Made by a program: the position numbers and the translations under genes
In this document: positions 16,352-25,155 of the stretch, piece by piece
How the letters are laid out: each line of letters starts with the position of its first letter
How positions within the stretch are numbered: the stretch's first letter is position 1
Notes under the pieces: generated by a model
The model's database searches: none
What the model saw: only the letters and a program-made list of their open reading frames with translations
What the model was told of the DNA's origin: nothing
NCBI GenBank assembly: GCA_902491395.1
Contig: CABUHO010000002.1
Coordinates: 1-64,000, forward strand
Direction of reading: 5' to 3'
Origin: an uncultured Collinsella sp.
Lineage (GTDB): Bacteria; Actinomycetota; Coriobacteriia; Coriobacteriales; Coriobacteriaceae
DNA: 64,000 bases

Positions 16352-17425
16352 TTAGAGCTGCTCGAGAGCCTCGAGAGCGGCGTGGAGCTCAGCCTTGGCG
16401 GAGTACTCGACACCCTCGTCGTTGAGCGGGGTGCGCTTGCCCAGGGCGGCAAGGAGAGCACGGATGGAGTGCTTGCGGTTCTCGGCCTCGACCCAGCACA
16501 GGGAGCGCTCGGGATCGTCCATGACCTCGTCGACGACCTCCTCGTTGCGGGTGGCCGGCAGGCAGTGCATGAACTTGGAGTTGGGGCCGGCGAAGTTCAT
16601 CATGTCCATGGTGACCTGATACTTGGGATAGAACACGTCCATGTAGTTCTCGCCCGAGACCTCCTCGTCGTACAGGCCATACCACACGTCGGTGTAGATG
16701 AAGTCGGCACCCTTGATGCACTCGATGTCGTCGGAGATGACGATGGAGCCGCCGGAGACCTTGCAGTTCTCCTCGGCGATGGCCATCATCTGCTTGCCGA
16801 ACTCGGCGCGCTCCTCAACGGTACCAACATGCAGGCCGCCATCGGGGATCTGGTGGCCCTTGGGTCCAAACTGGACAAACTTCATGCCGACCTTGGAAGC
16901 GATGAACATGAGGGAGACGCAGACCTGGGTGGCGTCGCCGATGAAGGCCAGGGTGCAGTCCTCGATCTTCTTGCCCTCGGGGAGGTTCTCGAGCATGGTC
17001 ATGAGGTCGCCCATCTCCTGCGTGGGATGGTTGAACTCGGACATGCCGTTGATGACGGGCACAGCGGAGCCCTCGGCGAGGCCGACGACGTCCTTGTGAC
17101 GGTCAACGCGAGCCATCATGATGTCGAGCAGGTCACCCATGACGCGAGCGGTGTCGCCCAGGGACTCGTGGCCACCGAGCTGGATGGTGCCAGGGCCGTA
17201 GAACTGGGCGTGGCCGCCGAGGTCGGTCATAGCGGTCTCGAAGGAAAGACGAGTGCGGGTGGAGACCTGCTGGAAGATCATGCCAAGGCTCTTGTTGCGG
17301 AGCAGGTGCGGATAATAACCGTCAACCTTGATGGCCTTCTTCATTGCCAGGCCAAGATCCTCGATAGCCAGGATCTGCTCTTTGGTGAAGTCGTTGGTGT
17401 CGATGAAATCCTTAGGCAGTGCCAT
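16352..17425 (-). CDS. ptcA: Putrescine carbamoyltransferase
   Basis: Converts N-carbamoylputrescine and phosphate to putrescine and carbamoyl phosphate, the second step of the agmatine deiminase pathway. The 357-residue protein has the carbamoyltransferase motifs STRTRLSF (carbamoyl-phosphate site), FNHPTQE and HCLPATR. The [20 protein letters not shown] block in pieces and the C-terminal helical tail ([15 protein letters not shown]) are features of putrescine rather than ornithine carbamoyltransferases. The ATG at 17425 has GGAAAGGAAA upstream. It is first in a same-strand run ptcA, exchanger, aguA. The next enzyme, carbamate kinase, is not in the window. Confidence 0.92.
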   Translation of the reverse strand: MALPKDFIDTNDFTKEQILAIEDLGLAMKKAIKVDGYYPHLLRNKSLGMIFQQVSTRTRLSFETAMTDLGGHAQFYGPGTIQLGGHESLGDTARVMGDLLDIMMARVDRHKDVVGLAEGSAVPVINGMSEFNHPTQEMGDLMTMLENLPEGKKIEDCTLAFIGDATQVCVSLMFIASKVGMKFVQFGPKGHQIPDGGLHVGTVEERAEFGKQMMAIAEENCKVSGGSIVISDDIECIKGADFIYTDVWYGLYDEEVSGENYMDVFYPKYQVTMDMMNFAGPNSKFMHCLPATRNEEVVDEVMDDPERSLCWVEAENRKHSIRALLAALGKRTPLNDEGVEYSAKAELHAALEALEQL

Positions 17426-17755
17426 GTCGATTTCCTTTCCGCCGGTCTTGCCGACTATTACTATGAGGCGCTCGAACATCACGCCTCGTGTTGACAAGAC
17501 CATCATTCACCCGTATGCAATTTTTACCTAGTTTATTCGGGATTAAAGACCGTTCACGGAGTTACACCCTCTCTAATCCAATATAAACCCGCAGGTCAAG
17601 AGTTTACAGGGGGTTTACTATCTAGAACCGCGAACGGTATGCGGCTATCCTGTATCTCGGCGCCTAATCCGCAATGGAACGAAGGGTCGAGACGTCTATA
17701 CCCCACAGGATATACAGGGTTCGGCCATAGATTAAATGAGATGGGACGGTGACAG
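17426..17755. promoter_or_regulatory. Divergent promoter region, ptcA / membrane LuxR gene
   Basis: The 330-bp gap holds ACCGTTCACGG at 17549-17559 and its inverted relative CCGCGAACGGT at 17628-17638. It also has AGTTTACAGG and GGTTTACTA near 17600-17620, resembling the repeats upstream of the amidohydrolase. The rest is AT-richer, as expected of promoters. Confidence 0.5.
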
Positions 17756-18721
17756 ATGAACACTCTGATGTTCTTCTATACCCTAGCAATACCCGTAATC
17801 TGTATTGTGACGGCAGTGCTTTCGCTTGCCGCCTATGCCTCGTCTCGTCGACGCTTCTTTATCTATGGCAGCGGCGTATTTATCTGCTATGCCATCGAGA
17901 TGACCGAGATCTTCTTTTTTGAATACACATTGCAAAACCAGAGTTTTCCGGCCAGCGACTATTACTCAATTACCATGCCTGTAATGCGAACCCTTGTGGC
18001 GACCGCTTCGCAGGCTTTTATTTGGCTGATTGCCATGGACCTGCTCGACAAACATTCTAAAAAGCAGTTCGCTATCCCCGTCTTGACGTTTTTGCTGTGC
18101 GAGTCGCTGATTATCGTCGCTGTCCCCTCCGGCCCCATGCATCAGTGGCTCTACTACACGATGCGTCAGGTATTCCTTGTCTTTGTGGGACTGTATATCT
18201 TTTGGACGGCTCATAAGAGTACAAAAGTTGAGCTGAAGGCACGCGTTAACAACCAACGAAAGCACCTGATTATCGGCGCAATTCTGGTCGGTTGCATCGT
18301 TGCCGAGGATTTCTACAACATCCTTGTTGTCCCCATGAGCCTGGCGCCCTCTTGGCTGCAGCTATATCTGTCCGAGCGCAACTTTAGCGAAAACGTCTTT
18401 GCGTGCTACTTTGCAATTCTGCTGATTATCTACTCCTACCACGTGCTTTCGATCCGCATGCAGGAAGCGCCCGAGGAAAAGAACGTCAGCGATCTTGACC
18501 GGCATATCGAAGAGCAGATGCCTTTCTATCGCAACGCCTACAAGCTCTCCAACCGCGAGACCGAAGTCATGCGCTTGGTTGTGCTGGGCAAGTCGAACCA
18601 AGAGATCGCTGACGAGCTATTCCTTGCCGTGGGCACCGTCAAGACCCACATCCACAACATCCTGGTCAAAACCGAGCAGCAAAACCGCACCACGCTCATC
18701 CTGCATTTTTGGAAACGTTGA
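17756..18721 (+). CDS. LuxR-family regulator with membrane N-terminal half (second)
   Basis: 321 residues; about seven hydrophobic segments in the first 230 residues starting FFYTLAIPVICIVTAVLSLA, then a linker and the LuxR helix-turn-helix (LSNRETEVMRLVVLGKSNQE, then ELFLAVGTVKTHIHNILVK). It is a paralogue of the protein at 9802. It is divergent from ptcA and is the best candidate regulator of that operon. The gene is AT-richer than its neighbours. Its stop codon is followed one base later by a structured repeat. Confidence 0.88.
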   Translation: MNTLMFFYTLAIPVICIVTAVLSLAAYASSRRRFFIYGSGVFICYAIEMTEIFFFEYTLQNQSFPASDYYSITMPVMRTLVATASQAFIWLIAMDLLDKHSKKQFAIPVLTFLLCESLIIVAVPSGPMHQWLYYTMRQVFLVFVGLYIFWTAHKSTKVELKARVNNQRKHLIIGAILVGCIVAEDFYNILVVPMSLAPSWLQLYLSERNFSENVFACYFAILLIIYSYHVLSIRMQEAPEEKNVSDLDRHIEEQMPFYRNAYKLSNRETEVMRLVVLGKSNQEIADELFLAVGTVKTHIHNILVKTEQQNRTTLILHFWKR

Positions 18722-18722
18722 G

Positions 18723-18875
18723 GTTACGCGGTTTTGCCAAACCGCGTAACGGCTCGACGCTGCAAGCGCCCCTAGGCGGCAATCTGACGTTCAATCGTCG
18801 GTCGCGTACCAAAAGTACGCTTCCCTCCTCTTTCACGTCACCTTGCTCACCTAGGGGCGCTTTCGCTGACTTATG
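18723..18875 (+). repeat. Stop-adjacent structured repeat, copy 3
   Basis: One base after the stop of the LuxR gene: GTTACGCGGTTT/AAACCGCGTAAC (18723-18750), GGCTCGACGCTGC, then a 13-bp long-range stem AAGCGCCCCTAGG (18764-18776) with CCTAGGGGCGCTT (18850-18862). An inner CGTACC-AAAA-GTACG hairpin and the tail TTTCGCTGACTT match copy 4 in layout. Confidence 0.8.
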
Positions 18876-18906
18876 CTCAACTTACGATAATTCCGAGCTG
18901 AACGAG

Positions 18907-21108
18907 TTATTCGCTATAACGGGTGGCGATGGCGGCTTGTACCATGCCGGTGCTCATGAGGTAGGTCACCAAGAAGTAGCCGCCGTAGGCCGCCAGGAAA
19001 ATCGCACAGGTGAGACCCACCGTGCCGCCGATGCTCATGTTGCCGAACGTGCTCACCAGCTCGATGATCACCTTGAGCGCCACAAAGGAGTGCGCCAGGC
19101 CCACTGCCAGCGGGAACAGGAAGAAGACCGCTTGCTGCGCCATCACCGAATGGCGGATCTGGCGGTCGTCACAGCCGATCTGCGCCAGCACACGATAGTT
19201 ACGGCTGCCGTCGGCCACGTTGGAGAGCTGCTGGATCGACAGTATCGCCGCGCACGCAACGACCAGTACAAAGCCAATGTAGATGGCCAGATAGCTAATC
19301 ATGCCGTTCATCTGCGCCGCCTGCGTATAGATCTCGGAGCGCGTCATGAAGACTCCCCACGACCCCGACTCCTTGCCATCAACGAGCAGATTGTCGAGCA
19401 AGGTGTATTTAATGCTCTTGTCCGCCTCGGTCGCATCCATCCCCTGTTTGTAATTAACGAGCAGATTACTGGCATACGGCTGCAGATTAAGCTGGGACAG
19501 CAGCTCATCGGCTACGACCACGGTACCGGGATTGCTGCCGAGCGCCGAGTTGGCGATGGCCGCCGTGTCCTCGTCCGACTTATCGGTTGCGGGCTTGAGC
19601 TCATGGCCGCCCAGGGTGAGGGTATGACCGCCGGCCATGTACTTGGTGTACAGGTCGCCCAGTTCACCGCCCATATCACACGTAAGCAAGTACTGGTCGC
19701 GGCCAATGCTCACCGGCTCCTCGCCCATCATCTGGCGCAGCTTGTTGTACTGGCTCGCCGGCGTCACAAACAGACCCATCGCATCGGCGTTGCTTCCCTC
19801 GAGCGCCTTGGGAAGCTTTTCGCCCATGGTCTTGCACATCTCGCCTGCCACCACCGAGGGACCCGAGCCGCCAAGCGGGTAACTCAGATACGAATCGATC
19901 TGCACATGCTCACCGGCAACATCGGCGATATTGACCTTCTTGCCGGTCTCGTCGTTGTTGTCCGCCGACTTGCACTCGCCATGCCATGCAGCGTACAAAT
20001 CGACCGTTGCATCGGCCAGCACCATGCGATCGGCCTCAGACGGATTGACATACTCCTTGTAGTAGTCGAGCGTTTCGGGCGTGTAATAGATATACGTCTG
20101 CGACATATCGGCCGGCGTATAGCGCTCCAGATTCTCGTTCATCACGTTGGCAATCGACATGCCGCAGGTCACCGAGGTGATGGCCAGGAAAAGGATCATC
20201 GCGATGACGCCCATCGAAAAGCACACCGTGTTGACCTTGGCCGCAAGCTGGCGCACGGTAAACATGTTAAGTCCGCGCCAATACACGCCGCGCAAGCTCT
20301 GCAGCAGCTTGATGAGCATGCCCGAGAGTCCCCAGAACAGGGCAAAGGTGCCCACGGTAACCATAGCGGTCGTAATGCCAAACTGGTTCATGGCCTCTTG
20401 CAGCTTGCTGTCCGTCGCGGTTAGCGGGAACCCATCACGTAGCAGACGGTAATAGGCAACGCCCACCAGCACCACGCCCACGGCAAAGATGGCAATCGCG
20501 ATCCAGGGGTTGCGTGTCTTGATGCTCTCGTTGCGACGCTCGGCACCCATGAGCTCAATGAGCTTAGTGCGACGCACGGCGCGAAGGTTCAGCAGTAGCG
20601 TGAGCACAAACATTACGAGCATGCAGGCAAGGGTCAGGTTGAACGCATGCACCGAGAAAAAGAAGTGGAAATTGGCGATCTGTGTTTTAAAGAGCGAGGC
20701 CGTAAAGAACGTCATGAGCTGGGAGAGTCCCACACCCAGCACAATGCCGGCGACAAAGGCCACGACCGATACTATCACGGTCTCGAGCGCCATGATCGTA
20801 GCGACGCGCCCGCGCCCCATGCCGAGCACCTGGTACAGGCCGAACTCCTTCTTGCGGCGTTTCATGATGAAGTTATTGGCGTACACCATCAAAAAGGCCA
20901 TGACACCGGCCAAAAAGTACGTCAGGTGGCCGAGCATGCTGCCCATAACCTGCGCCAAGCCCTCTTCATCGATTCCGGCGATGTCAACCTGCATCGAGAT
21001 GGTGTTAAAGGCATAGAAGACCGTGACGCCCAGGGTGAGCGTCAAAAGATAGACGAGGTAGTCGCGGCCGGCGCGGCGGACGTTGCCCCAAGCGAGTTTA
21101 CAGAGCAT
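18907..21108 (-). CDS. FtsX-like ABC transporter permease (BceB type)
   Basis: About 733 residues. The N-terminal membrane part (KLAWGNVRRAGRDYLVYLLTL) and the block NNFIMKRRKKEFGLYQVLGMGR match BceB-like permeases of peptide-antibiotic transporters. About 10 membrane helices in a 4+6 or similar arrangement enclose a large hydrophilic region (about residues 310-600) as expected for the extracellular sensor domain. It overlaps the end of the ATPase gene by 11 bases; I chose the ATG at 21108 because GTGAGGG precedes it, while a GTG four codons earlier is an alternative. BceAB systems usually confer resistance to or sense cell-wall-active peptides. No two-component system lies beside it here. 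Confidence 0.88.
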   Translation of the reverse strand: MLCKLAWGNVRRAGRDYLVYLLTLTLGVTVFYAFNTISMQVDIAGIDEEGLAQVMGSMLGHLTYFLAGVMAFLMVYANNFIMKRRKKEFGLYQVLGMGRGRVATIMALETVIVSVVAFVAGIVLGVGLSQLMTFFTASLFKTQIANFHFFFSVHAFNLTLACMLVMFVLTLLLNLRAVRRTKLIELMGAERRNESIKTRNPWIAIAIFAVGVVLVGVAYYRLLRDGFPLTATDSKLQEAMNQFGITTAMVTVGTFALFWGLSGMLIKLLQSLRGVYWRGLNMFTVRQLAAKVNTVCFSMGVIAMILFLAITSVTCGMSIANVMNENLERYTPADMSQTYIYYTPETLDYYKEYVNPSEADRMVLADATVDLYAAWHGECKSADNNDETGKKVNIADVAGEHVQIDSYLSYPLGGSGPSVVAGEMCKTMGEKLPKALEGSNADAMGLFVTPASQYNKLRQMMGEEPVSIGRDQYLLTCDMGGELGDLYTKYMAGGHTLTLGGHELKPATDKSDEDTAAIANSALGSNPGTVVVADELLSQLNLQPYASNLLVNYKQGMDATEADKSIKYTLLDNLLVDGKESGSWGVFMTRSEIYTQAAQMNGMISYLAIYIGFVLVVACAAILSIQQLSNVADGSRNYRVLAQIGCDDRQIRHSVMAQQAVFFLFPLAVGLAHSFVALKVIIELVSTFGNMSIGGTVGLTCAIFLAAYGGYFLVTYLMSTGMVQAAIATRYSE

Positions 21109-21883
21109 CGGAGCCCTCACCGCCCATCATGGCAACGACCTCCATAATGCGGTCGAAGAACTCTCGGCGGTCGGTGTCGCCGCGGCGCAGCTCGGTGAAG
21201 ATCTTGCCGTCGCGAATAAACAGCACACGGCTCGTGTAGCTTGCGGCAAAACTGTCGTGCGTAACCATGAGCACGGTCGCGCGCAAGCGGCGATTGAGGG
21301 CCTCCAGGCTCTCGAGCAGCAGACGAGCGCTCTTGGAATCAAGGGCGCCGGTGGGTTCATCGGCCATGATCATGGTGGGGTCGGTGACGAGTGCGCGAGC
21401 CGCGGCAACGCGCTGCTGCTGACCGCCGGACATCTGATAGGGGTACTTGTCGAGCACCTGGCTAATAGACAAACGCGCGGCCACATCCTGCACGCGGGTC
21501 GAGATCTCTGCCGAGTTTGTGCGGGCGATGGTGAGCGGCAGGGCGATGTTCTCGCGCGCCGTGAGCGTATCGAGCAGGTTGGAGTCCTGGAAGATAAAGC
21601 CGAGCTCCTCGCGGCGGAACTGCGAGAGTTTGGCCTGCTTCATGCGCGTAACGTCCTGGCCGTTGATGCGAATGGTGCCGCTCGTGGCGCTATCGATGGT
21701 CGACACGCAGTTGAGCAACGTCGACTTGCCCGAGCCCGAGGCGCCCATGATGCCAACGAATTCACCGCGGTTGACGGTAAAGCTGACGTCGTTGAGCGCG
21801 CGGGTCACATTGCCCAGCGCTCCATATACCTTTTCGAGATGCGCGACCTCCAGTACCGGGGTCGCCATGTGCGTGGTTTGCAT
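21098..21883 (-). CDS. ABC transporter ATPase (BceA/MacB type)
   Basis: 261 residues. Walker A GASGSGKSTLLN (about 48-59), Q-loop region GFIFQDSNLL, signature MSGGQQQRVAAARAL, Walker B IMADEPTGALDS and H-loop VLMVTHD are all present. The sequence is of the LolD/MacB/BceA class that works with FtsX-like permeases. AAAGGA precedes the ATG. It is first in a two-gene unit with the overlapping permease; coupled translation is likely. Confidence 0.95.
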   Translation of the reverse strand: MQTTHMATPVLEVAHLEKVYGALGNVTRALNDVSFTVNRGEFVGIMGASGSGKSTLLNCVSTIDSATSGTIRINGQDVTRMKQAKLSQFRREELGFIFQDSNLLDTLTARENIALPLTIARTNSAEISTRVQDVAARLSISQVLDKYPYQMSGGQQQRVAAARALVTDPTMIMADEPTGALDSKSARLLLESLEALNRRLRATVLMVTHDSFAASYTSRVLFIRDGKIFTELRRGDTDRREFFDRIMEVVAMMGGEGSDAL

Positions 21884-22031
21884 ACCGAGTCCTTTCTTGC
21901 GATTAGTCTACGGCATCTATAGTCGCAAGAAGCCGAGTCGGCTACCATCGATATGGCTTACGCTTGCCTTACCGTTGTGTAAGGTACGGATAGCCACCCT
22001 GCCACGTGTTGATGTTGAGAGAGGACTCCTG

Positions 22032-23021
22032 TTGAAGACTGTTCATGTTGCCGCCGGGATCATTCGCAAGGATGGATCTGACGAGCTGCTTGCCGTGCAG
22101 CGCGGCTACGGCGACATGCAAGGACTTTGGGAGTTCCCGGGTGGTAAGCTCATGCGCGGCGAGTCGTCCGAGGACGCCGTACGCCGCGAGCTCATGGAAG
22201 AGCTGCAGGTAAAAGTCACCAACCTGCGCGATTTCTATACCGTTGAGTACGACTACCCCGATTTTCATCTCTCCATGGAGTGCTACTACTGCTCGCTGGC
22301 CGATGAATCCGATGAGCCTCAGAAGCACGACCGCCAACTCGATATCCGCTGGATTCCACGCACCTCACTTGCCACGGTGGAATGGATGCCCGCCGACAAG
22401 GGGCTCATTGATGCCCTGATTGAGCTGAAGGAAGACCGGCTCGAGGCCAACAGCACTGCCAAAGATACCAAGGCCGCCACAACCGAACACCCCGCCACCA
22501 AACCCAAGCGCGCGCCTAAGCGCCGCAGCAAAAAGCGCCCCAAGCCCGGCCTGCTGGACGGCATCGATACCTCGGACCTTTCCGCCGACGAGCGTGAACT
22601 GGTGCGCCGTCGCGCCGCCATCAAAAAGTCCATGAAGGGCAACAAGCGCGCCAACACCAAGCCCGAGCTGCTCGTTCGCCAGCGCCTGCGCGCCGCGGGC
22701 CTTACGGGCTATCGTTTGGAATGGAAGGTTCCCGGCAAGCCCGACATCGCCTTCCCCGGCCGCAAGATCGCCATCTTCGTCAACGGTTGTTTTTGGCATC
22801 GCTGCCCCAAGTGCAACCCCAGCCACCCCAAGCGCAATGTTGAATTTTGGGAAGCAAAGTTTCGCCGCAACGTCGAGCGCGACCGCGCTGCCGTGGCAGC
22901 ACTCACTCAAATGGGCTGGACACCCATAACCATCTGGGAATGCGAACTCAAAAAAGACCGCATCGACGCCACGATGGAAAAGGTCATCGAGCAGGTGCGC
23001 GCCGCAGAGCCGCAGCGCTAA
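22032..23021 (+). CDS. Nudix (MutT-like) hydrolase fused to Vsr-type mismatch endonuclease
   Basis: About 329 residues with two enzymes in one chain. Residues 1-130 are a Nudix domain: the box runs GGKLMRGESSEDAVRRELME and fits GX5EX7REUXEE, closest to MutT-type 8-oxo-dGTP hydrolases. Residues about 140-190 are a basic, proline-rich linker. Residues about 195-320 match Vsr, the very-short-patch endonuclease: RANTKPELLVRQRLRAAG, PGKPDIAF with the catalytic Asp, NGCFWHRCPKC and EFWEAKFRRNVERDR, and IWECEL, with the Cys/His zinc ligands. The likely start is TTG at 22032 after AGAGAGGA. No cytosine methylase gene, the usual Vsr partner, is nearby. Cytoplasmic DNA-protection role inferred. Confidence 0.85.
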   Translation: MKTVHVAAGIIRKDGSDELLAVQRGYGDMQGLWEFPGGKLMRGESSEDAVRRELMEELQVKVTNLRDFYTVEYDYPDFHLSMECYYCSLADESDEPQKHDRQLDIRWIPRTSLATVEWMPADKGLIDALIELKEDRLEANSTAKDTKAATTEHPATKPKRAPKRRSKKRPKPGLLDGIDTSDLSADERELVRRRAAIKKSMKGNKRANTKPELLVRQRLRAAGLTGYRLEWKVPGKPDIAFPGRKIAIFVNGCFWHRCPKCNPSHPKRNVEFWEAKFRRNVERDRAAVAALTQMGWTPITIWECELKKDRIDATMEKVIEQVRAAEPQR

Positions 23022-23075
23022 CAGCGAGCATTCACACGCTCCGCACGTCCGCGCCACGTCTACGCCACAAACCTT

Positions 23076-23168
23076 AGAAAGCCCTTAAGCCCAAAACCTT
23101 TCAAGAGTGTTACTCGATACCTTTGACCTGCGGTTTCATCGTAACACCAAACCAGGTTAAGCCTTTCT
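23076..23168. repeat. Imperfect inverted repeat downstream of the Nudix-Vsr gene
   Basis: AGAAAGCCCTTAAG (23076-23089) faces TTAAGCCTTTCT (23157-23168), and GTGTTAC (23107-23113) faces GTAACAC (23141-23147). Either a terminator-like fold or a small repeat element. No gene seen between 23022 and 23274. Confidence 0.45.
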
Positions 23169-23274
23169 TTAGCGCTTCTTTGCGGCAGCCGCGGCATAAT
23201 ACTGCCAACGCACGGGACCTAGCAGCACACCCCGTGCGCAACCTTTTGGTGGACATCGAGGAGGCCGCATAAGC

Positions 23275-23484
23275 ATGCATTCTTCCAGTGACGCAGCACA
23301 GCAGCCATCCCTAAAACATGCAGACCTTTTCTCCTTCCCCCCGACACAGAGAAACGGTCTCCTCGACTCCCCCACCACAAAAACCAAGCGCTCAGCCGAT
23401 CAGAGCCTCAACTTACGAGCATCCTTCGAAAAGCTCCAAGCATCCCTAGACAAGGCGTTCCCCGAACAGGCAAGAGCAATCTAA
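23275..23484 (+). CDS. Small hypothetical protein (69 residues)
   Basis: GAGGAGG lies ten bases before the ATG. The sequence is hydrophilic (LKHADLFSFPPTQRNGLLDS, then a basic and helical end LRASFEKLQASLDKAFPEQ). I do not recognise it. It ends 25 bases before the AraC-type gene, so the two may be co-transcribed. Confidence 0.4.
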   Translation: MHSSSDAAQQPSLKHADLFSFPPTQRNGLLDSPTTKTKRSADQSLNLRASFEKLQASLDKAFPEQARAI

Positions 23485-23509
23485 GCCCATCGCGCTTTAT
23501 ACTGATGCC

Positions 23510-24448
23510 ATGCGAAACATGGATCACATAGAATTGCACCGCGGAGGACGCGAGGAAGCGTTTCCCGAGACCGCCGAAGACTGGCCTTATATTGCCGAAC
23601 GCGCAGAATTCGCTCGCTATCCGGGCAATTCCGTCCCCTGGCACTGGCATTCCGAAGTTGAGCTTTTCTACATGGAGCAGGGAGCGATTGACTATCGAAC
23701 GCGCGCGGCTCATGAGCACGTACGCTTTGAGGAAGGGTCCGCCGGCTTTATCAACGGCGGCGTTTTGCACAGCACGCTGCAATCGCCCAATTCGGCGCCA
23801 GCCATTCAAATGCTGCATATCTTTCAGCCGTCGATGCTCGGCGATCCCGCGGGACGTCTCCAAAAGCGCTACATCAATCCATTACTTCAATGTCGAGGCG
23901 TCGATGTGCTCAAATGGTCGCCCACCAACCCCGACGATATGCCCTTTATCGATTTGCTAAAGAGTTCCTTTAACCACGACCTTCAACGGCCGCAGAACGA
24001 GATGGCGCTTCGGAATAGCTTGTCAGAGCTCTGGATTCAGATTTACGCCAAGGCCGAACCGCTCTTTTCCTCCGACAACGCCTCTTGGATGACCAACCGC
24101 GACGTACAGTTCAAGGCAATCCTGGACTATATCCACGCAAACTATGCAGCCGCTATAGATGTGCCCCAGATGGCATCTGCAGCCGGCGTAAGCGAAAGAG
24201 AGTGTTACCGCATTATCGAAGCTTGCGCAGGAACGACCCCGGCGACATATCTGCGCGCATACCGCGTAAACCGTGCTTGCGAACTTTTGGCACACACCAC
24301 GCGAACGGTCCAGACAGTCGCGCGCCAATGCGGCTTTGCGACAGCAAGCCATCTTGGCCAGGTATTTAAAGAACAAATGGGATGCACTCCTTCGAGCTAT
24401 CGAGCAGCGAGGCAGAATCTCGATAGCACCAGGCAGAAATCCCGCTAG
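23510..24448 (+). CDS. AraC-family transcriptional regulator
   Basis: 312 residues. The N-terminal half is a cupin-type sensor (VPWHWHSEVELFYMEQGAID, then FINGGVLHSTLQ), as in sugar-responsive AraC regulators. The C-terminal about 100 residues contain both helix-turn-helix motifs: IDVPQMASAAGVSERECYRI and VQTVARQCGFATASHLGQVF followed by the family end KEQMGCTPSSYR. Ligand unknown. AraC proteins commonly bind tandem direct repeats about 21 bp apart, which is the spacing of the ACCGTTCACSG repeats in the sugar promoters downstream; whether this protein binds them is untested. An ATG three codons in is an alternative start. Confidence 0.9.
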   Translation: MRNMDHIELHRGGREEAFPETAEDWPYIAERAEFARYPGNSVPWHWHSEVELFYMEQGAIDYRTRAAHEHVRFEEGSAGFINGGVLHSTLQSPNSAPAIQMLHIFQPSMLGDPAGRLQKRYINPLLQCRGVDVLKWSPTNPDDMPFIDLLKSSFNHDLQRPQNEMALRNSLSELWIQIYAKAEPLFSSDNASWMTNRDVQFKAILDYIHANYAAAIDVPQMASAAGVSERECYRIIEACAGTTPATYLRAYRVNRACELLAHTTRTVQTVARQCGFATASHLGQVFKEQMGCTPSSYRAARQNLDSTRQKSR

Positions 24449-24504
24449 CCCTTCTTCTGTCACTGCATCAAACTTGCAGGCAAACAACAGAGAGGAGCAG
24501 TCAT

Positions 24505-25128
24505 ATGAAGCACTTTGACCATATCGTATTTGACGTTGATGGGACATTGGCAGATACAGAAGAAAGCGTTCTGTCATCGCTTGTCCAGATTGTCCAAGAA
24601 GAGACCAGCAAAACGCTTCCCCGACACGAGCTTGACTTTGCCCTCGGCATACCCGGCAAGGATGCCCTTGAGAAACTTGGGATCTACTCGCAGGCAACGT
24701 TGGATCGCTGGTGCCAAGTTGCCGCCAGCTTTAAAAGCACCATCAGCGTGTTTCCAGGCTTGCTTGAAGTCATCGCAACACTCGCCGATAGCGGCTGCAA
24801 ACTTGGCATCGTCTCCTCACGTGCGCGCGACGAATACGCAAAAGATATTGCACCCCTTGGTTTCGATAAGTATTTTGAGCACATCATCCTCGTCGAAGAC
24901 ACAACCGAACATAAACCCGCACCCGCTCCCATGCTCGAATATCTCCGGCGTACGGGCGCGAATCCTGGCAACGTCGTCTACGTTGGCGACACCGTCTACG
25001 ACGAACAATGCGCAACTTCAGCAGGGGTCAGTTTTGCCCGAGCAGCATGGGGATCACACCAAGATATCCCAAACGCCACCTACAACCTCAAAACCCCCAA
25101 CGACCTACTAACCCTAACAACCAAATAA
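24505..25128 (+). CDS. HAD-family phosphatase (phosphoglycolate phosphatase-like)
   Basis: 207 residues. Motif I FDVDGTLADTEESV at the N-terminus supplies the nucleophile Asp, followed by an alpha-helical cap domain; motif II is GIVSSRARDEY, the motif III Lys is in the EHKPAPAPM segment, and motif IV is VYVGDTVYDEQCA. Substrate unknown; Gph/PpaX-like or sugar-phosphate phosphatases fit. GAGAGGAG precedes the ATG, 56 bases after the AraC gene on the same strand, so a two-gene unit is likely. Confidence 0.88.
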   Translation: MKHFDHIVFDVDGTLADTEESVLSSLVQIVQEETSKTLPRHELDFALGIPGKDALEKLGIYSQATLDRWCQVAASFKSTISVFPGLLEVIATLADSGCKLGIVSSRARDEYAKDIAPLGFDKYFEHIILVEDTTEHKPAPAPMLEYLRRTGANPGNVVYVGDTVYDEQCATSAGVSFARAAWGSHQDIPNATYNLKTPNDLLTLTTK

Positions 25129-25155
25129 CCCACGCGTCCCACCCTTTCAGCCCCA

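Noticed and set aside
18907..21883. LolCDE or MacAB export system
   Set aside because: The permease is far larger than LolC/E with one large mid-protein extracellular region, and there is no adaptor gene; the BceAB type fits better.
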